Below, in pieces: positions 11,673-23,311 of a DNA stretch of 64,000 nt. A model generated the notes under the pieces. The model was not told where the DNA came from. It searched no databases and saw only the letters and a list, made by a program, of their open reading frames with translations. This stretch comes from Epiperipatus broadwayi (lineage: Eukaryota > Onychophora > Udeonychophora > Euonychophora > Peripatidae): contig JAQFVV010000050.1 of NCBI GenBank assembly GCA_028023455.1, positions 1,754,411-1,818,410 on the forward strand, in the 5' to 3' direction. The number at the start of each line of letters is the position of its first letter. Within the stretch, counting starts at the first letter, position 1. The position numbers and the translations under genes were made by a program.

Positions 11673-12066
11673 TCTCTTTTCAGTGACTGTCTTTCTCACA
11701 CAATAAAATAACAGTGACATTTAAACTACAACTTACTACATGCCAGCCTAAGTTCAGGTCATCAGAGAGACATTCTTTGGATAAAAACTAGATCTTCCAA
11801 ATTTACAACATCTAACAATATAACAAAATATAGGACCTAGATATTGCTTAAAAGCCAATAATTGATAGCAAATTGTTAATAAAGTATCTTATTTGATGAA
11901 TATTATGGTATCAATACTTCAAATGCATCAGATAAAAAACTTTAGCAATAAATAAATTATTTATTTTTTAACTATAGTGTTCAACTTTAGCAAAAAAAAA
12001 AAAAAATGTAAATATTATAAGTTTTTTTTTTTTTTTTAAAAAAAAAAAAGAAAAACTCAATTCGTG
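11673..12066. other. AT-rich spacer with A and T runs
   Basis: Includes an A-run at about 11992-12006 and adjacent T and A runs at 12022-12049 that could pair as a hairpin. No gene. Confidence 0.4.
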
Positions 12067-12215
12067 TAGATATAATAAACACGTCCACACTTCCCCAATT
12101 CTTTTCAAATTCATATAAATAAAGATATAATAAAAGACAAATGACCTCCAAGATGTATTTCATGTTGAACCAGCACTCATCAGTTGGACCAGGTCACTAT
12201 TTCTCATATATATCT
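12067..12215 (-). mobile_element. Hammerhead-bearing repeat, copy 1 (family A2)
   Basis: This ~150-bp unit recurs at 12475-12620 in the same orientation, 408 bp away, with over 90% identity by eye. Each has the hammerhead at its minus-strand 5' side, followed by repeated TTTATTATATC motifs. There is no tRNA-like box inside, unlike the SINE at 8.7 kb, although the ribozyme core is of the same lineage. Confidence 0.75.
12143..12195 (-). ncRNA. Hammerhead ribozyme, family A2 copy 1
   Basis: On the minus strand: stem I strand GACC-UGG-UCCAA, core CUGAUGA (12183-12177), stem II segment with GUGCUG opposite CAACAU (partly decayed), GAAA (12161-12158), then UACAUC (near-palindromic stem III, C at the cleavage position), then UUGGA-GGUC closing both helices of stem I. 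The core is intact, but stem II has two mismatches and stem III one. Confidence 0.75.
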
Positions 12216-12474
12216 TTATTATATGAAAATTATTTATCTAGAGTAAATTGTTACATTTTCATTTACCATTGTCAAACTTCCTCCACTCACAACTTTGACA
12301 CCATTCATTTCAGATAAATACACTAATGATTATTATTAATCATTTTCGAAACTAGAGATTATCTCTAGCACAGATATAAACTTTAAACCTCAGTTAAAGA
12401 TTAATATATCTGATTTTTAAATTTTACACACACGGAGTTATTCATCTTTCTCTGTCCCGTATGTAATATCTTTA

Positions 12475-12620
12475 TAGATATAATAAACACCTCCACACTT
12501 CCCCAATTCTTTTCAAATTCATATAAATAAAGATATAATAAAAGACAAATGACCCCAAGATGCATTTCGAGCTGAACCAGCACTCATCAGTTGGCCCAGG
12601 TCACTATTTCTCATATATTC
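12475..12620 (-). mobile_element. Hammerhead-bearing repeat, copy 2 (family A2)
   Basis: Second copy of the unit at 12067-12215. It begins TAGATATAATAAACAC and ends near TTTCTCATATA, as does copy 1. The intervening 260 bases are unrelated, so these are separate insertions or a diverged tandem. Confidence 0.75.
12551..12602 (-). ncRNA. Hammerhead ribozyme, family A2 copy 2 (best formed)
   Basis: Minus strand: stem I GACC-UGGG-CCAA, core CUGAUGA (12590-12584), stem II GUGCUG/CAGCUC with loop GUU and one U-U mismatch, GAAA (12568-12565), palindromic stem III AUGCAU, C at the cleavage position, then UUGG and GGUC pairing with CCAA and GACC. All conserved core bases are present. The self-complementary stem III has no loop, so cleavage would be expected mainly from paired (dimeric) RNA, as known for PLE-type hammerheads. 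Confidence 0.82.
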
Positions 12621-13199
12621 TTGTACTTTAATTAACAGAAAGTCTATTGTAGTCTAAGTATAATAGTAAGAAAATCAAGTCTTTGTATCTAAATATAAAC
12701 AATTATTTTTTTCTTCAAGATAAACATTTAACATTTTATATATAGTTTTAAGGCATAATTTAAATGTATATTTTATTAAGTTATTATGGAAATAAAAACA
12801 TTTTATTAAAGTGCAATCCATAAAGAGAATAAATTTATTTTAAATTGTGGATTAAAATTATTTAAATTTAAAGGGATCATATCAAGTTAAACAAAAAAGT
12901 TACTCAAAATTTATTTTTTAGATATTTCAAATATCTTTACTCTCTGTCAAAAAAAAAAAAAAAACTTAGAGGTATAATCAAATCAAAGTATTGGTTAAGT
13001 TCTAAATATAAGAGGAATATATTCCATTTTACCACATTTACAAATCTGCTTATTTTAAGAGCAAAGTGTAACTCATATTGCAGTAAGTAGTCATATGACA
13101 ACAATTATTATTAGGTCTGCTTTCAAACTAATTAAAGATTTTAAAAATTTATTGGAAAATAAATGAGTAGATAATTCAGATGATAAAAAATAATTACCA
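12621..13199. other. No recognisable feature
   Basis: AT-rich sequence with an A-run at about 12949-12964; nothing supported. Confidence 0.4.
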
Positions 13200-15337
13200 G
13201 GAAAACTTTGGTATTATTCCTGCTATGGTTTATTACTCTAATGTTTTTATCTGGTAATCTTGAGATGACTAATGTATGTCTAATATATAAACATTACCAA
13301 CTTTTCAAATGTATACACATCATCAACTTGTAAAATGTGACCTGTGTGATTTTGTGCTTTTTACTTTTAGTGATTTTGCGATATAAAAATGTAGATACTC
13401 ATTGTAAAAAAATAAACACATTACAATACTAAATAAAAACAGGCAGGTGTGACTTTTTAATACAGTACCTTTATGAGTTTTTATTTCAGCACTTGTGCCA
13501 TCAAAATCGTACTCCTCCCAGTATAATATGGTACTTTGTGCCATCATAAACACCCAGCACAAGTAATACCAAATTTCAAATCAAAATTAACACAAACTTT
13601 TATCTCTCACATCATTTGTAAGTAATATGGTTTTATATTTAAAAATACATTTACAGTTCATCATTATCATTATCACCAACCATTATAAATCCACTCCAGG
13701 ATGAAGGTCTCTCCAAGTTCAATCCATCTCCGATCTTTAACTTCTCTTCTCTACATCACCCCTGCACACTTTCTTATTTCATCCATCCATCTCACATGTG
13801 GTCTCTTTTACAATCTCTTGACATACAGTTTAAGATTTCAATTGTCCATCTATTATCATCTCTTCTAGCTATATGTCAAGCCCAACTCCAGTCTTTTAAT
13901 TTTTTCAATGAGGTCAGTAACACTGTTTGGTTTCTTACCCATATATTGTGTTTTCGATCTCTTCTTATTACTCCTAACATGCATTTGTCCATTCTTCTTT
14001 GAGTTGTCTAAAGTCTCTGTATTTCTCTTCTATTAAGTGTCCAAGTCTCAGATCCATAAGTAAAAACTGGTAAAATGTATTTATTAAAAACCTTCCTTTT
14101 CAAACATATAGGCATATTTCCTTTTAGTATCAAGTTATTTCTACAAAAAGCACCCCAATCAAGTTTAATTCTATGATTAACTTCATCCATTGTTTCCATC
14201 TGTATTAATAATCTGATCAAGGTATTTGTAGCTGTTAACTTCTTCTAATTCATCATAATCAATCTTTATTTTCATATTTTGAGAAAATCCATTGAACATT
14301 ACTTTAATCTTTTTAACATTTATCTTTAGTCCTACTTTCATTTGATAACTCCTGCAACATTTACTGCAGCTCTAAAGCATTATTTGCAAAAACAACTACA
14401 TCAGCTGCAAAATCTAAGTGACTTAAATAATCTCCACTTACTTTCACTCCTTTAGCTTCCCATTTTAATCCACAAAATACTTATTGCAGCACTGCTGTAA
14501 AAAGTCTTGGAGATATGGAGTCACTCTATCTTACACCCTTTTTAATGTTGACTTTCCTAGTATCATTATGTAATCTAGTTGTTGCTGTTGCATTTTTATA
14601 AATATTCTTCAAAATATGACAACATCCTGGATTTATATCTTCATGATCCAATGATATTTACAGCTAAAAGTTTATATATTTGTGATTTTTTTATTTGCTA
14701 AAACTTCGTTGTTGTTTTTTAAAAAAAAACGAAAATAAATGGTTAAACTTACAATTTACCATTTTTTGATAAAGCTAAAACTCTATCTTACATTTTAGCT
14801 TTTTTTAAGATTAAAAAAAAAGTAAAGCTAAAACTTTATTACAGCTTGCCATTTAAAAAAATGTTTCAGGATTTTTTTTCATATTTTTTTTCCATAATGA
14901 ATATATCTCCATCATCAGAAATAAGATTCTTTTTTAAAATTTGGAGTTTGGTATTATATGGGCTGGTATTTACGATGGCACAAAGTGCCATATTTACCCA
15001 GGGAGATGGAAGGATGGCTTTGATAACATAAAGAACTGTAATAAACTTCACAATGTGTGTTCTTCCTTTTTCAATAATGAATATATTTTTCCATTTTCTT
15101 TTTTACATTTGTAGTTTGGTATTACACATGGTATGACTTATTACTCCAATGACATACAATTATAAGTTTGCGATATGTTTAAAATAACATCTTCACAGAA
15201 TCTGTGAACAAATTTTATCGAGTAAGTTTGTCCACATACCCCTTTGAGGCATTATTTTAAACATATTGCAAACTTAGAATATGTCACTGAAGTAATACAT
15301 CCTAGCAAAAATAATAACAAAGTACTGAAAGTTTAAA
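13200..15337. mobile_element. Inverted-end element T2 with nested RTE
   Basis: The left end around AACTTTGGTATTATTCCTGC (13205) is an inverted match of the right end near 15330, where the complement reads AGTACTTTGTTATTATT. The interior (13420-13640 and 14664-15337) matches T1. The block 13657-14655 is an RTE inserted between matching halves. No transposase frame. Confidence 0.6.
13657..14655 (-). pseudogene. RTE-like LINE fragment inserted in T2
   Basis: Flanked by ATTTACAG at 13649-13656 and 14656-14663, an 8-bp target duplication; T1 shows the corresponding empty site near 9880-9905. On the minus strand it encodes, in order, a decayed SISPRLFTAVLQ block (about 14530-14480), HLDFAADVVVFA (about 14425-14390) where the catalytic motif FADD is expected, and GNMPICLKRKVFNKYILPVF followed by TYGSETWTL near 14110-14030, a hallmark of RTE-type elements. 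The first catalytic Asp is Ala and stops are present, so it is dead. The 3' end lies to the left, with ATG-rich repeats. Confidence 0.85.
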
Positions 15338-15644
15338 CTATTGAATAAAAATAAATATTTGTCATAATATAATTAAACTAAAAATGTTTTGCACATTTAA
15401 CAATATATTAAACACATCACAGCCTAGTATAATAGTGTTTGTGTTTCTTAGTGTAATAGGATTGGAATGCATCTATGGATTTTGTTTTAGATAAAAGCCA
15501 TCAAGCTGTTTAAAAAAATTGAAGATATGATTGTTTTAAAATTATTATGAATTGAAAATGGAAAGCATTCATTGGTAAAATTTTGGCTCTAGTTTTAAAT
15601 GTGTTGTGGTGTATAAACAAGTTGCTCTCCTATTATAGATTAGG
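15338..15644. other. No recognisable feature
   Basis: AT-rich spacer; nothing supported. Confidence 0.35.
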
Positions 15645-16205
15645 TATGAAAGCAAATCAAAAAGTATCCACATTCTGGATATATTAAACTTTTGTGGCCA
15701 CACTGTCTTATAGCACTTTCTGTATGAATGTGCTGTTTTTGAACATGTTATATCAGTTCAAAGATGACTGTGATACTAAAAACAAATGGATGTTCCACTT
15801 GCGATTTGCATAAAAGAAGAATAGCAGGCAGTAAACCATCATTTGTGGTCTAAGAGTGTGAATAATGCAAAATTAATTGAAGACTTGTACCCTATCCACA
15901 CTCTTCAAAAATCTGATTTTGGTGTGTTAAACAACCTCCTCATGGTCCTTGTTCCAATAGACTATCAACTGTTTTGTTCCCTGAAAGGAACCTACAAAAT
16001 GCAAAGATTCATGCCTGTTGAATAGTGAAGACAATAGTACATTTACGACTCACAGTTTTAATGATGAAATATGAAAGCTTGTTGAAAGATTGACAAAGTG
16101 TAAGAAAATGTGGCAAGATTATGTCAAAAAATGATGTACTTATCTTTTCTGAAATTTAAAATAAATTCTACAGAAAATGTGGATAATTTTTGATTTGCCC
16201 TCATA
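15645..16205 (+). mobile_element. Mariner-type transposon, internally deleted
   Basis: Both ends carry ~30-bp inverted repeats: left TGAAAGCAAATCAAAAAG (from 15647) and right, complemented, TGAGGGCAAATCAAAAAT (from 16203). TA dinucleotides lie at 15645-15646 and 16204-16205, the expected mariner target duplication. The inside keeps pieces of transposase in changing frames: IDYQLFCSLKGTYKMQRF (about 15957-16010), which matches the catalytic-domain block ending in DY.LF..LK, and KLVERLTKCKKMWQDYVKK followed by a stop (about 16075-16132), the usual mariner C-terminus. At ~560 bp against ~1.3 kb for a full mariner, more than half is missing. Confidence 0.85.
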
Positions 16206-19068
16206 GTTGCAAGAAATCATCCTACAATCAGAATAAAATTGAGAGAAACATATTTAAAATGTAGAGGTTAATTTGAGTTTTATAATTCTCTTCAACTCAG
16301 ATCATGGAGCTTTGCCATGTATCATGGTCTATTTTTTGAAATTATTAGATCTCTTGTATGTTATATAGTTAACACAGTCCTAAAACATGAGACTAAATTA
16401 GAAGTAATAATTTAAAGTCATAAATTATTTTACAGAATGAAAGTATACAGATATTTCATTAATTTCCATATCATGGAGTTGGTCGTAGCATTGAGTCAGT
16501 ACCACTTTTCTTTAATGTAACTCTATCTATTTTAATATAATTTGCAAGCTGTGATAGTAATCTCAGAAAATATGACAGATGAATGTATCATTTAAGTCTC
16601 CCACAGTGTGCTCCTTTCCAGGATTGTTACTTCATTGTAACTTTGGGGGTAAGTTTTTTTAGTATGTTTTTGAAGTTTGTTATTTGAGAGATATTTTTAT
16701 ATTTATCTATGTACTTGCTCAGAGTCATTGTATGTGTATGAAACCATATTATCTATTATGTAATCTGTTGCTGAAAATGTATTGGTATATTATAATACTG
16801 TTATACAAGAAGCCATGCAGATATTAGCAAGCCAGACATATAGATAATATTAACTATGTCAGAAAGATTGAATGCAATAGTAGAAAATTAAATGATAATA
16901 GCAAGAGAAGTTAACTGTCTTAATGCAGAACAGCAATAAATAAGTCATATGAAAGAATAATTTAAAACTTGCCAAATGTATCCTATAATACTTTTGGAAA
17001 TAAATATTGAACACTTGCAGATGCAATATTATAGAATATATATTGACTTAGATACATTTAGATGAAACTGACAATTAGAAATCAATTCAATGTCAAGATA
17101 GTTTTTTGACATTTATACACAAGCCTAAAGAGTTATTTATATGAAGAAGTCATGTTTAGAAATCCAACAAAGAGGCTTTTGATTTAATGATTTTGATAGG
17201 ATATAGTTAATCAATGTGTACTATCTGGAAAATAGGATATCTGTTGCAGAAAAACAAAAGTGATACCTGACTGATTAATAATGGAAATTTGTGAAAACAA
17301 TAGGGTAACAAAGTTTTGAATGTGTTATAATTAGTGAATTATAAAGCCAAATTTGTTATTATTGCAACATGAAAGGTGTTAAATTAAATCATAACCTTAT
17401 AAGTTCTTATGAACTCAAGTTGTCTTCAATTAGAAAAATATTACATTGATCAGACATCATCATACCAATATAATATTCTTCATATTAGAAAGTTAAATGC
17501 TCATCTTTACCATAACATGTTATTTTCCATCACATAATCAGTTACCCAATAATATACATTGTTCACCTTCCAGGTCATGCCTATCCTCTGTATCTGATCT
17601 CATTCAAAGATGAGATTCATATGTCATATAAACTCATTACTATATATATATATATATATATATAATTACTATATATATATATATATATATGTAATAATAC
17701 TTAGAATGTTCTACAAAAGTCTTTTTTTTAAATGACATTCATTATCTAGTTTCTAGACAATGTGATAAGCTGAAACTTCAGTATATTAGTCCTATGAATG
17801 AAACTCATATATATCATTTATATATATATTGTAATGGTATATGCCATTACATTAATTTAAAATTAGATTTTTTTTTTTTAAATTCATAAATAAAAACTAA
17901 AAGTTAAAATTAAAGAGTTGTTCAATGTATGTATATATATATTTGCACAGATGTAAAATTTTAAAAGTATTTCTTTTTTTAAATAAAAAAAAAGTATTTG
18001 AACATACTTTTTTATAAAAAAGTAATAAAATATTTTTGTTAAAAGATTTTGTAATCTTTGTAAATGATTGTTTTATAAATTAAACGAAAAGCAAACTAGC
18101 CCTTGGGGCTCTTATATAAAAAAGTCAGATGAAATATAGATAAGAGAACAAAAATAAATTAGATGTACAATAGAAGCAGCAATGAAGGCTCAGACCATAA
18201 CGAAAATTTGAAATAGAAAACCATTGTTCAGTGAATCCGGATGATCGGTATAAAAGGAAAAATATTGAAATTAAGAACAGTTCCAGCTTGTTTTTTGTAA
18301 GAAGAGCGATAAGATGCACTTGTCGCTCTCTCTCTCACTTATTTAAAAATGAAATGACTGTAATACCAGGACTAAACTAGTTGAAGCCACCTTCAGATAG
18401 ACCGGTCTTCAAATAAAGACTTCATGGGAATTGACACCAGGAACCAGAAGCTCTTCTACTGTAAGATATAAACAGAAAATTTTTACTAAAAGTAATTAAG
18501 AACTTTAAAGATTTGACAAGCTAAACCTATTTTTTTAAAATGAACTTTAATCTGACTTTCAAATCAATTATTAATGTTTAATTTTTATCCATTAGAATTT
18601 GCTAAAAATCATTTCCATTTTTTTAAATTTTTATTAATATTTATTGTATAAATTATTTAAATGCGTTAAATTTAAGTTGGGTACAGATGCTTGCATAGAT
18701 TCATTAACATTTAATTATGTTTTTATTTTCATATTTGATTAAAATATTAGACATTCGGTAAATAATGATACCTTATGTTGAGTATCTAAAATGTATTTAT
18801 TCGGATATCTTTTAAATTATTGGTGTCAATGTGGCATCTTATGATGAATGCCATTGGGTTTCTTGTAAATTTCCCTCTGCAATTCCATCAATAACTTTAT
18901 GTTTTGATCATTTATGTTTATTGTGAAATGTTTTTAACCATGTAATCTATGTAGCCGATCTGTACTCAACATTAAAAAAACAAACTATTATAAAATTCAT
19001 CTGTGCAAACTTATATAAATGTTAAATTTAAATTGGGCATGAATGGCTATATAGATTTGTAAAGTTAT
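16206..19068. other. Long AT-rich stretch without gene
   Basis: No transposon core, RNA or host exon could be recognised. It holds TA microsatellites at 17641-17664 and 17673-17690, and several poly-T runs around 17870 and 17975. Confidence 0.45.
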
Positions 19069-19069
19069 A

Positions 19070-19284
19070 TTAAAAATAATAATGTAGGCACTATTGCACC
19101 TGAACGCAAAGCTATTTTATGCTTAAAACAAAATAAAAATTAAACTATTCTGCGAGCGCTTTCAAGAGACGTGCTCTCATTATCAAAGCTCCAAGTGAAT
19201 TAATGATATGCAAATTATGCAAAGTTTAAGATTAATTGCTCCATTTTCTTGAAATCATGAAGCATGTGTCCTTGCGGTTGATGA
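19070..19284 (-). repeat. Inverted copy of the PLE tail
   Basis: This block is the reverse complement of 20459-20672 at about 95% identity by eye: the last ~16 codons, stop, 3' untranslated segment and terminal motif of the adjacent PLE. The junction with the plus-strand element is at 19284/19285. An inverted, partial flanking copy is a known property of Penelope-type insertions. Its hammerhead-like remnant has GAAAGCGCUC, with a palindromic AGCGCU, whereas the plus copy has AGCACU. Confidence 0.9.
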
Positions 19285-20511
19285 CAAATAAATGCAGACA
19301 CAAGGCTAGCAGCTATGGACATAACCGAGTTGTATGGTTCCATCGACAGACCAAAATCTATAGATATCATAAAGGAAGCATTGGCTCACAGGGATATAGA
19401 TCAAGCCCGGATTACGTTTATAATTGAGTTCTTAAGTTGGCTACACAATAATATAATGGCAATATTTAATGGGGAGTGGTATTACATGAAAGATGGATGG
19501 CCTATGGGTCTTCCAATTAGTGGGATTATTGCCAGCATTGTAATTGACCATCGTGAACAACATATCTTGCCAAAATATGACAACTTATCAGATTTTAGAA
19601 TCTACACTAGATATGTGGATGATCTGTTTATAGCTGCTAACACTGTTGTCATTAATGAAATCAAAAATGAACTCCAGAACAGCTCTCTTTTGACTCTAAA
19701 CATAGAATGGGAAGATCTTGGCAGGCAGGTAAAATATCTTGATTTGATGGTCCAACATGAACACACATACTTGACATATAAAATGGTTGTGAAGCCATTT
19801 GAGGTAAGAGTCCATATCCAACCCAGTTCCATCACACCCACCAGTCATAAATTAGCTGGGCTTACATCTTTTCTGCACAGGAACCAACAGCTGTGTAAAT
19901 TGGATGCAGACAGGAAGACAAATTTAATACTATACAGAGAGGATTTACTGAAGATGGGGTTCAAACATAGGCTGATCGACAGAAAGATTATACAGTTCAA
20001 TAATAAAGTGACCAATAATACACTTAATGGGAATACACACAGGCTGCTGCTGCCATACATTCCTAATTTACATAGTAAATTTTATGAAATTTTTCATAGA
20101 CAGTTTCAATTAACTTTTCACACCCCTCCCAGTTCTAACAGATTGCTTAACAACACTAAAGATAAATTAGCACTGTCTCAAACACCTCAAGCCATTTATA
20201 ATATTGCATGCACTCATGCAAATTGTAGATCCTCATATTATGGGGAGACCAAGGCAGCAATAGAAACCAGATTACAGCAACATAAATATGCATATATTAA
20301 AGCTCAATCAGATCCATCACGTTATTCAATTTTTGCTATTCATCAAAAAATAACTGGACACCAGTGTGAACCTCAAGATGTCAGCCTTGTCTGCAGAGAG
20401 AGGCATGATTTGAAAAGAAAAGTGAAGGAGGCCTGCTACATAGTGATGGATTGCAACGCCATCAACCGCAAGGACACATGCTTCACGATTTCAAGAAAAT
20501 GGAGCAATTAA
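19285..20511 (+). CDS. Penelope-like element reverse transcriptase/GIY-YIG, 5'-truncated
   Basis: Open for 409 codons from 19285; the first Met is at 19315 (398 aa), but homologous residues (NADTRLAAM) precede it, so the true start is lost at the junction. Counting from that Met: RT motif DITELYGSI (2-10), MKDGWPMGLPISG (58-70), catalytic YVDD (100-103), then the thumb-like region. The GIY-YIG endonuclease has AIYNIAC (293-299) and YYGET (308-312), with Cys 299 and 304, Arg 319 and His 323 placed as in PLE endonucleases. Full PLE proteins are about twice as long. No stop or frameshift in the retained part indicates a fairly recent insertion. RT and nuclease act in target-primed reverse transcription. 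Confidence 0.92.
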   Translation, partial: QINADTRLAAMDITELYGSIDRPKSIDIIKEALAHRDIDQARITFIIEFLSWLHNNIMAIFNGEWYYMKDGWPMGLPISGIIASIVIDHREQHILPKYDNLSDFRIYTRYVDDLFIAANTVVINEIKNELQNSSLLTLNIEWEDLGRQVKYLDLMVQHEHTYLTYKMVVKPFEVRVHIQPSSITPTSHKLAGLTSFLHRNQQLCKLDADRKTNLILYREDLLKMGFKHRLIDRKIIQFNNKVTNNTLNGNTHRLLLPYIPNLHSKFYEIFHRQFQLTFHTPPSSNRLLNNTKDKLALSQTPQAIYNIACTHANCRSSYYGETKAAIETRLQQHKYAYIKAQSDPSRYSIFAIHQKITGHQCEPQDVSLVCRERHDLKRKVKEACYIVMDCNAINRKDTCFTISRKWSN

Positions 20512-20672
20512 TCTTAAACTTTGCATAATTTGCATATCATTAATTCACTTGGAGCTTTGATAATGAGAGCACGTCTCTTGAAAGCACTCGCAGAATAGTT
20601 TAATTTTTATTTTGTTTTAAGCATAAAATAGCTTTGTGTTCAGGTGTAATAGCACCTATATTATTATTTTTA
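20459..20672 (+). mobile_element. PLE 3' terminal region with degenerate hammerhead
   Basis: It follows the stop codon at 20509-20511. At 20553-20590 the RNA would read UUUGAUAAUGAGAG, loop, UCUCUUGAAAGCAC. GAGA/UCUC pairs as a stem II and GAAA is present, but the CUGANGA core is disrupted. A similar tail, GAUUAUGAGGGCU...CCUUGAAAGCACUC, ends the PLE at 30.3 kb, and a related one is at 47475-47510 (minus). Confidence 0.6.
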
Positions 20673-22253
20673 TAAGTAGATTTTTCTCGCAAAGTTTTTG
20701 AATTATTTTTAAATTACAAAGTTATATTAATTAAGGGAGGGTTAATCTTAAGTTATTTGTTTCATAGTTAGATTGGGTCAATGGATTGGATATATTGGTA
20801 TAATTAGTAAATGTAGTATGAAGTTCTCTACATGCAAGATCGCATTATACATGGCACACCCACTTTATTGCCTATGGAAAGGTAAGTAAAATGGAAAATG
20901 CAGTCCCCTCCTATAGAGCTTTTTTTTATTGTTCATCTTAACAGATGTAGCATTCCTGTCTGGACGAGAGTCAATGTCGTCTTAACCATGCTGTTCAGAT
21001 GTACATTCATGGCAGTATGGTATTTGTGCTGTCATATTCATACTGCATTGAATACATCGATATATCAGATGGATTGACATTGGTTTGGCTGTGAACTTTT
21101 GGCCTAAGGTTAAATCAGGGATAGAATATTTTCTTTTCAAATGCAATCTATGTAGTTTATTCATACTCGACCCTCTTAAAAAATATTATTAAATTCATCT
21201 GTGCGGATGGTTTAAAATTTTAAAATAATAATTTAAATTAAAAGTTAATATTAAAATCTAAAATAATGTTATTCCTCAAATTTTAAATGATTATATATGT
21301 GCATTAATAAATGCTGTTTGTGTGTTAATTACTGGCAGTGGCTTTTATTTTTTTATATTGAAGATATATTTTAAATAATTCATATTTTATAAATCTCTGC
21401 ATCTCACTGAGCTAGTGTCAAGGGCTGACGGTCGTAATAAATAAAAGTTGGATCTTTGTCAGTGTGTATCTGCCTACTCTATAAATTTTTTAGGTTCAAA
21501 TGCCTAGTGGCGCCCTGTAGTGCAGATACAGTAAGACTGGAACTTCCATCTCTTTTCAGACAGTACCGTTATAATATATATGTATATATATTTGTGTGTA
21601 TACATGTAAGAATGAATGCAACAAGCAAAGGACAAATTTATCTGATCCCTTTTCTCTTTATATTGGTCTTTCATGACCTTGGTGAAGATGTCTATATACC
21701 TTATAACTCTTTCTGAAATTATGATCTCTACTGTAATCAATTATAATAGTATAATTTACAAAAATGATAGAATATATCTGCATTTTTTTTTCAAATTTAT
21801 AAGCTCCCTGTTTATCAGTGTTGCAACTGTCCTAAAACGTATAAAATTTCTAGACCAGCTTTTCTTATTACATTTTGTATTTTGTAAAGTTTTTCAGCAA
21901 AAGGTGAACAGATAGTAATTTGCTTTGATTGAAGAATTCATTCTCACAATACCACAATTATATATATATATATATGTTTCTCTTTTGCTTATATACATAT
22001 TGCTATACAAAAATATTAAAAATTATAAAACTCTCACTTTTAGAAAAGATTTATTGTCATTAACTATGAAATAATCATATGTTCAGTTTTAAAAACACTT
22101 TTTAATATGAAAAATCGAAATAAATAGAAATTTAAAACTATAACTTTCATACTCTATTTCATTGAGTTTGTGCTTGTATTTTAATGTTTTCTTTTTATTA
22201 ACTTATATTTAATAATGTATTAATCAAGATCGTTTATTAGTGTGTATATATAT
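20673..22253. other. No recognisable gene
   Basis: AT-rich with TA-rich microsatellite pieces at about 21576-21592 and 21958-21976. Short open frames on both strands overlap each other and have no family signature. Confidence 0.4.
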
Positions 22254-22438
22254 CATTAAAAGTCAGTCAATACTTAGACAATTCCAATATTAATAACAAT
22301 CAACAATTTCAAACTGTTGTCAAGGCAACCTCCTTTTAACAATAAAGGTGGGATAAAGGGGGTTGCCACGATAACAGTTTGAAATTGTTCATTGTTATTG
22401 ATACTGGGATTGTCTAAGTGTTGATTGCCTTTTAATGA
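22254..22438. repeat. Foldback element, family C (two inverted ~80-bp arms)
   Basis: The arms start ATTAAAAG and run through AGACAATTCC, AATAACAATCAACAATTTC and CTGTTGTCAAGGCAACC, with a short A/T-rich centre near 22340-22360. A single arm lies at 57452-57533, and diverged copies at 31997-32090 and 32328-32400. There is no coding capacity. It could be a MITE or a non-autonomous retroelement dimer. Confidence 0.75.
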
Positions 22439-22852
22439 TTACTTACAAATCTATTTAGCCTTGAGCATTATTACATATATATATTACAAAATGTGGTTCA
22501 AAATGTGGTATTGTTCAACTACATACATTTGATTTAGTCAGTGAAATACCAATTTTAAGCATTTTATATATATATAAAATCAATTAATAACAAATCATGT
22601 ATAAAATCCAAAGGCAATAAGAAAAAAATATTGAAACAATAAACAATATTACATCATATTAAAGTTGTTCAAGTTGCAGAGAATTAAATCAATTGATCAA
22701 TATTAAAAAATAGCATATCACTGTGGAGGACTATATAGGCTATTTAAAATGACACATTGAATTTCAAAAGACTTTATTTCAAGAAAGCAACATGATACAA
22801 TTGGATAAAAATTATAAATCTTTTAAAGAGTTATCAAAATTTACTAAACATT

Positions 22853-23311
22853 TTATATATGATCTATTTGCACTCTCCAACTCTTGGCAAATAACATCAA
22901 GACTATAGTTAACTTTATTCTCATATAAAGATTATGGTTAAATTCATTACAACACCTTTCAAAGTACTTTCTGCCACTAAAGTCGCTGCTGCTGTGACTC
23001 AGGCCATCCATATTAGTACCTAAAATGGCACAATAACATGAGTTTGACATATTTTTATTGTGAAAAAAATCAGAGAATGTAATGTCTGATAATCTTGGGA
23101 CCAAAAATTTAGTACTAAATGTTGAGGTTCTATGTAAACTACCTAATTTTCCATGGAGTGTGTCATTAGACAACATCAAATGTGAAAATTTAAATGCTCT
23201 GTTTTGCTGAAAAATGACATTATCAGAATCTTTATTAAATTGTAGAAAGAGCAGACTTACATGGCCTATGCAGAAATATTTCACACATTTTTCTCTAAAG
23301 TGCATGATCAC
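22853..23311 (-). pseudogene. Possible DDE transposase remnant
   Basis: The 152-codon minus-strand frame contains VIFQQNRAFKFSHLML and, further on, FLVPRLSDITFSDFF, which resemble VIFQQDGAPPH..L and SPDLTPCDFFLWG of mariner-related DDE transposases; the end, WRVQIDHI, resembles the C-terminal GAHIEHL. The GAPPH residues and the catalytic Asp of QQDGAPPH are changed (N instead of D). It looks like an old copy that is open only by chance. Upstream sequence to about 23520 may continue it. Confidence 0.5.
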
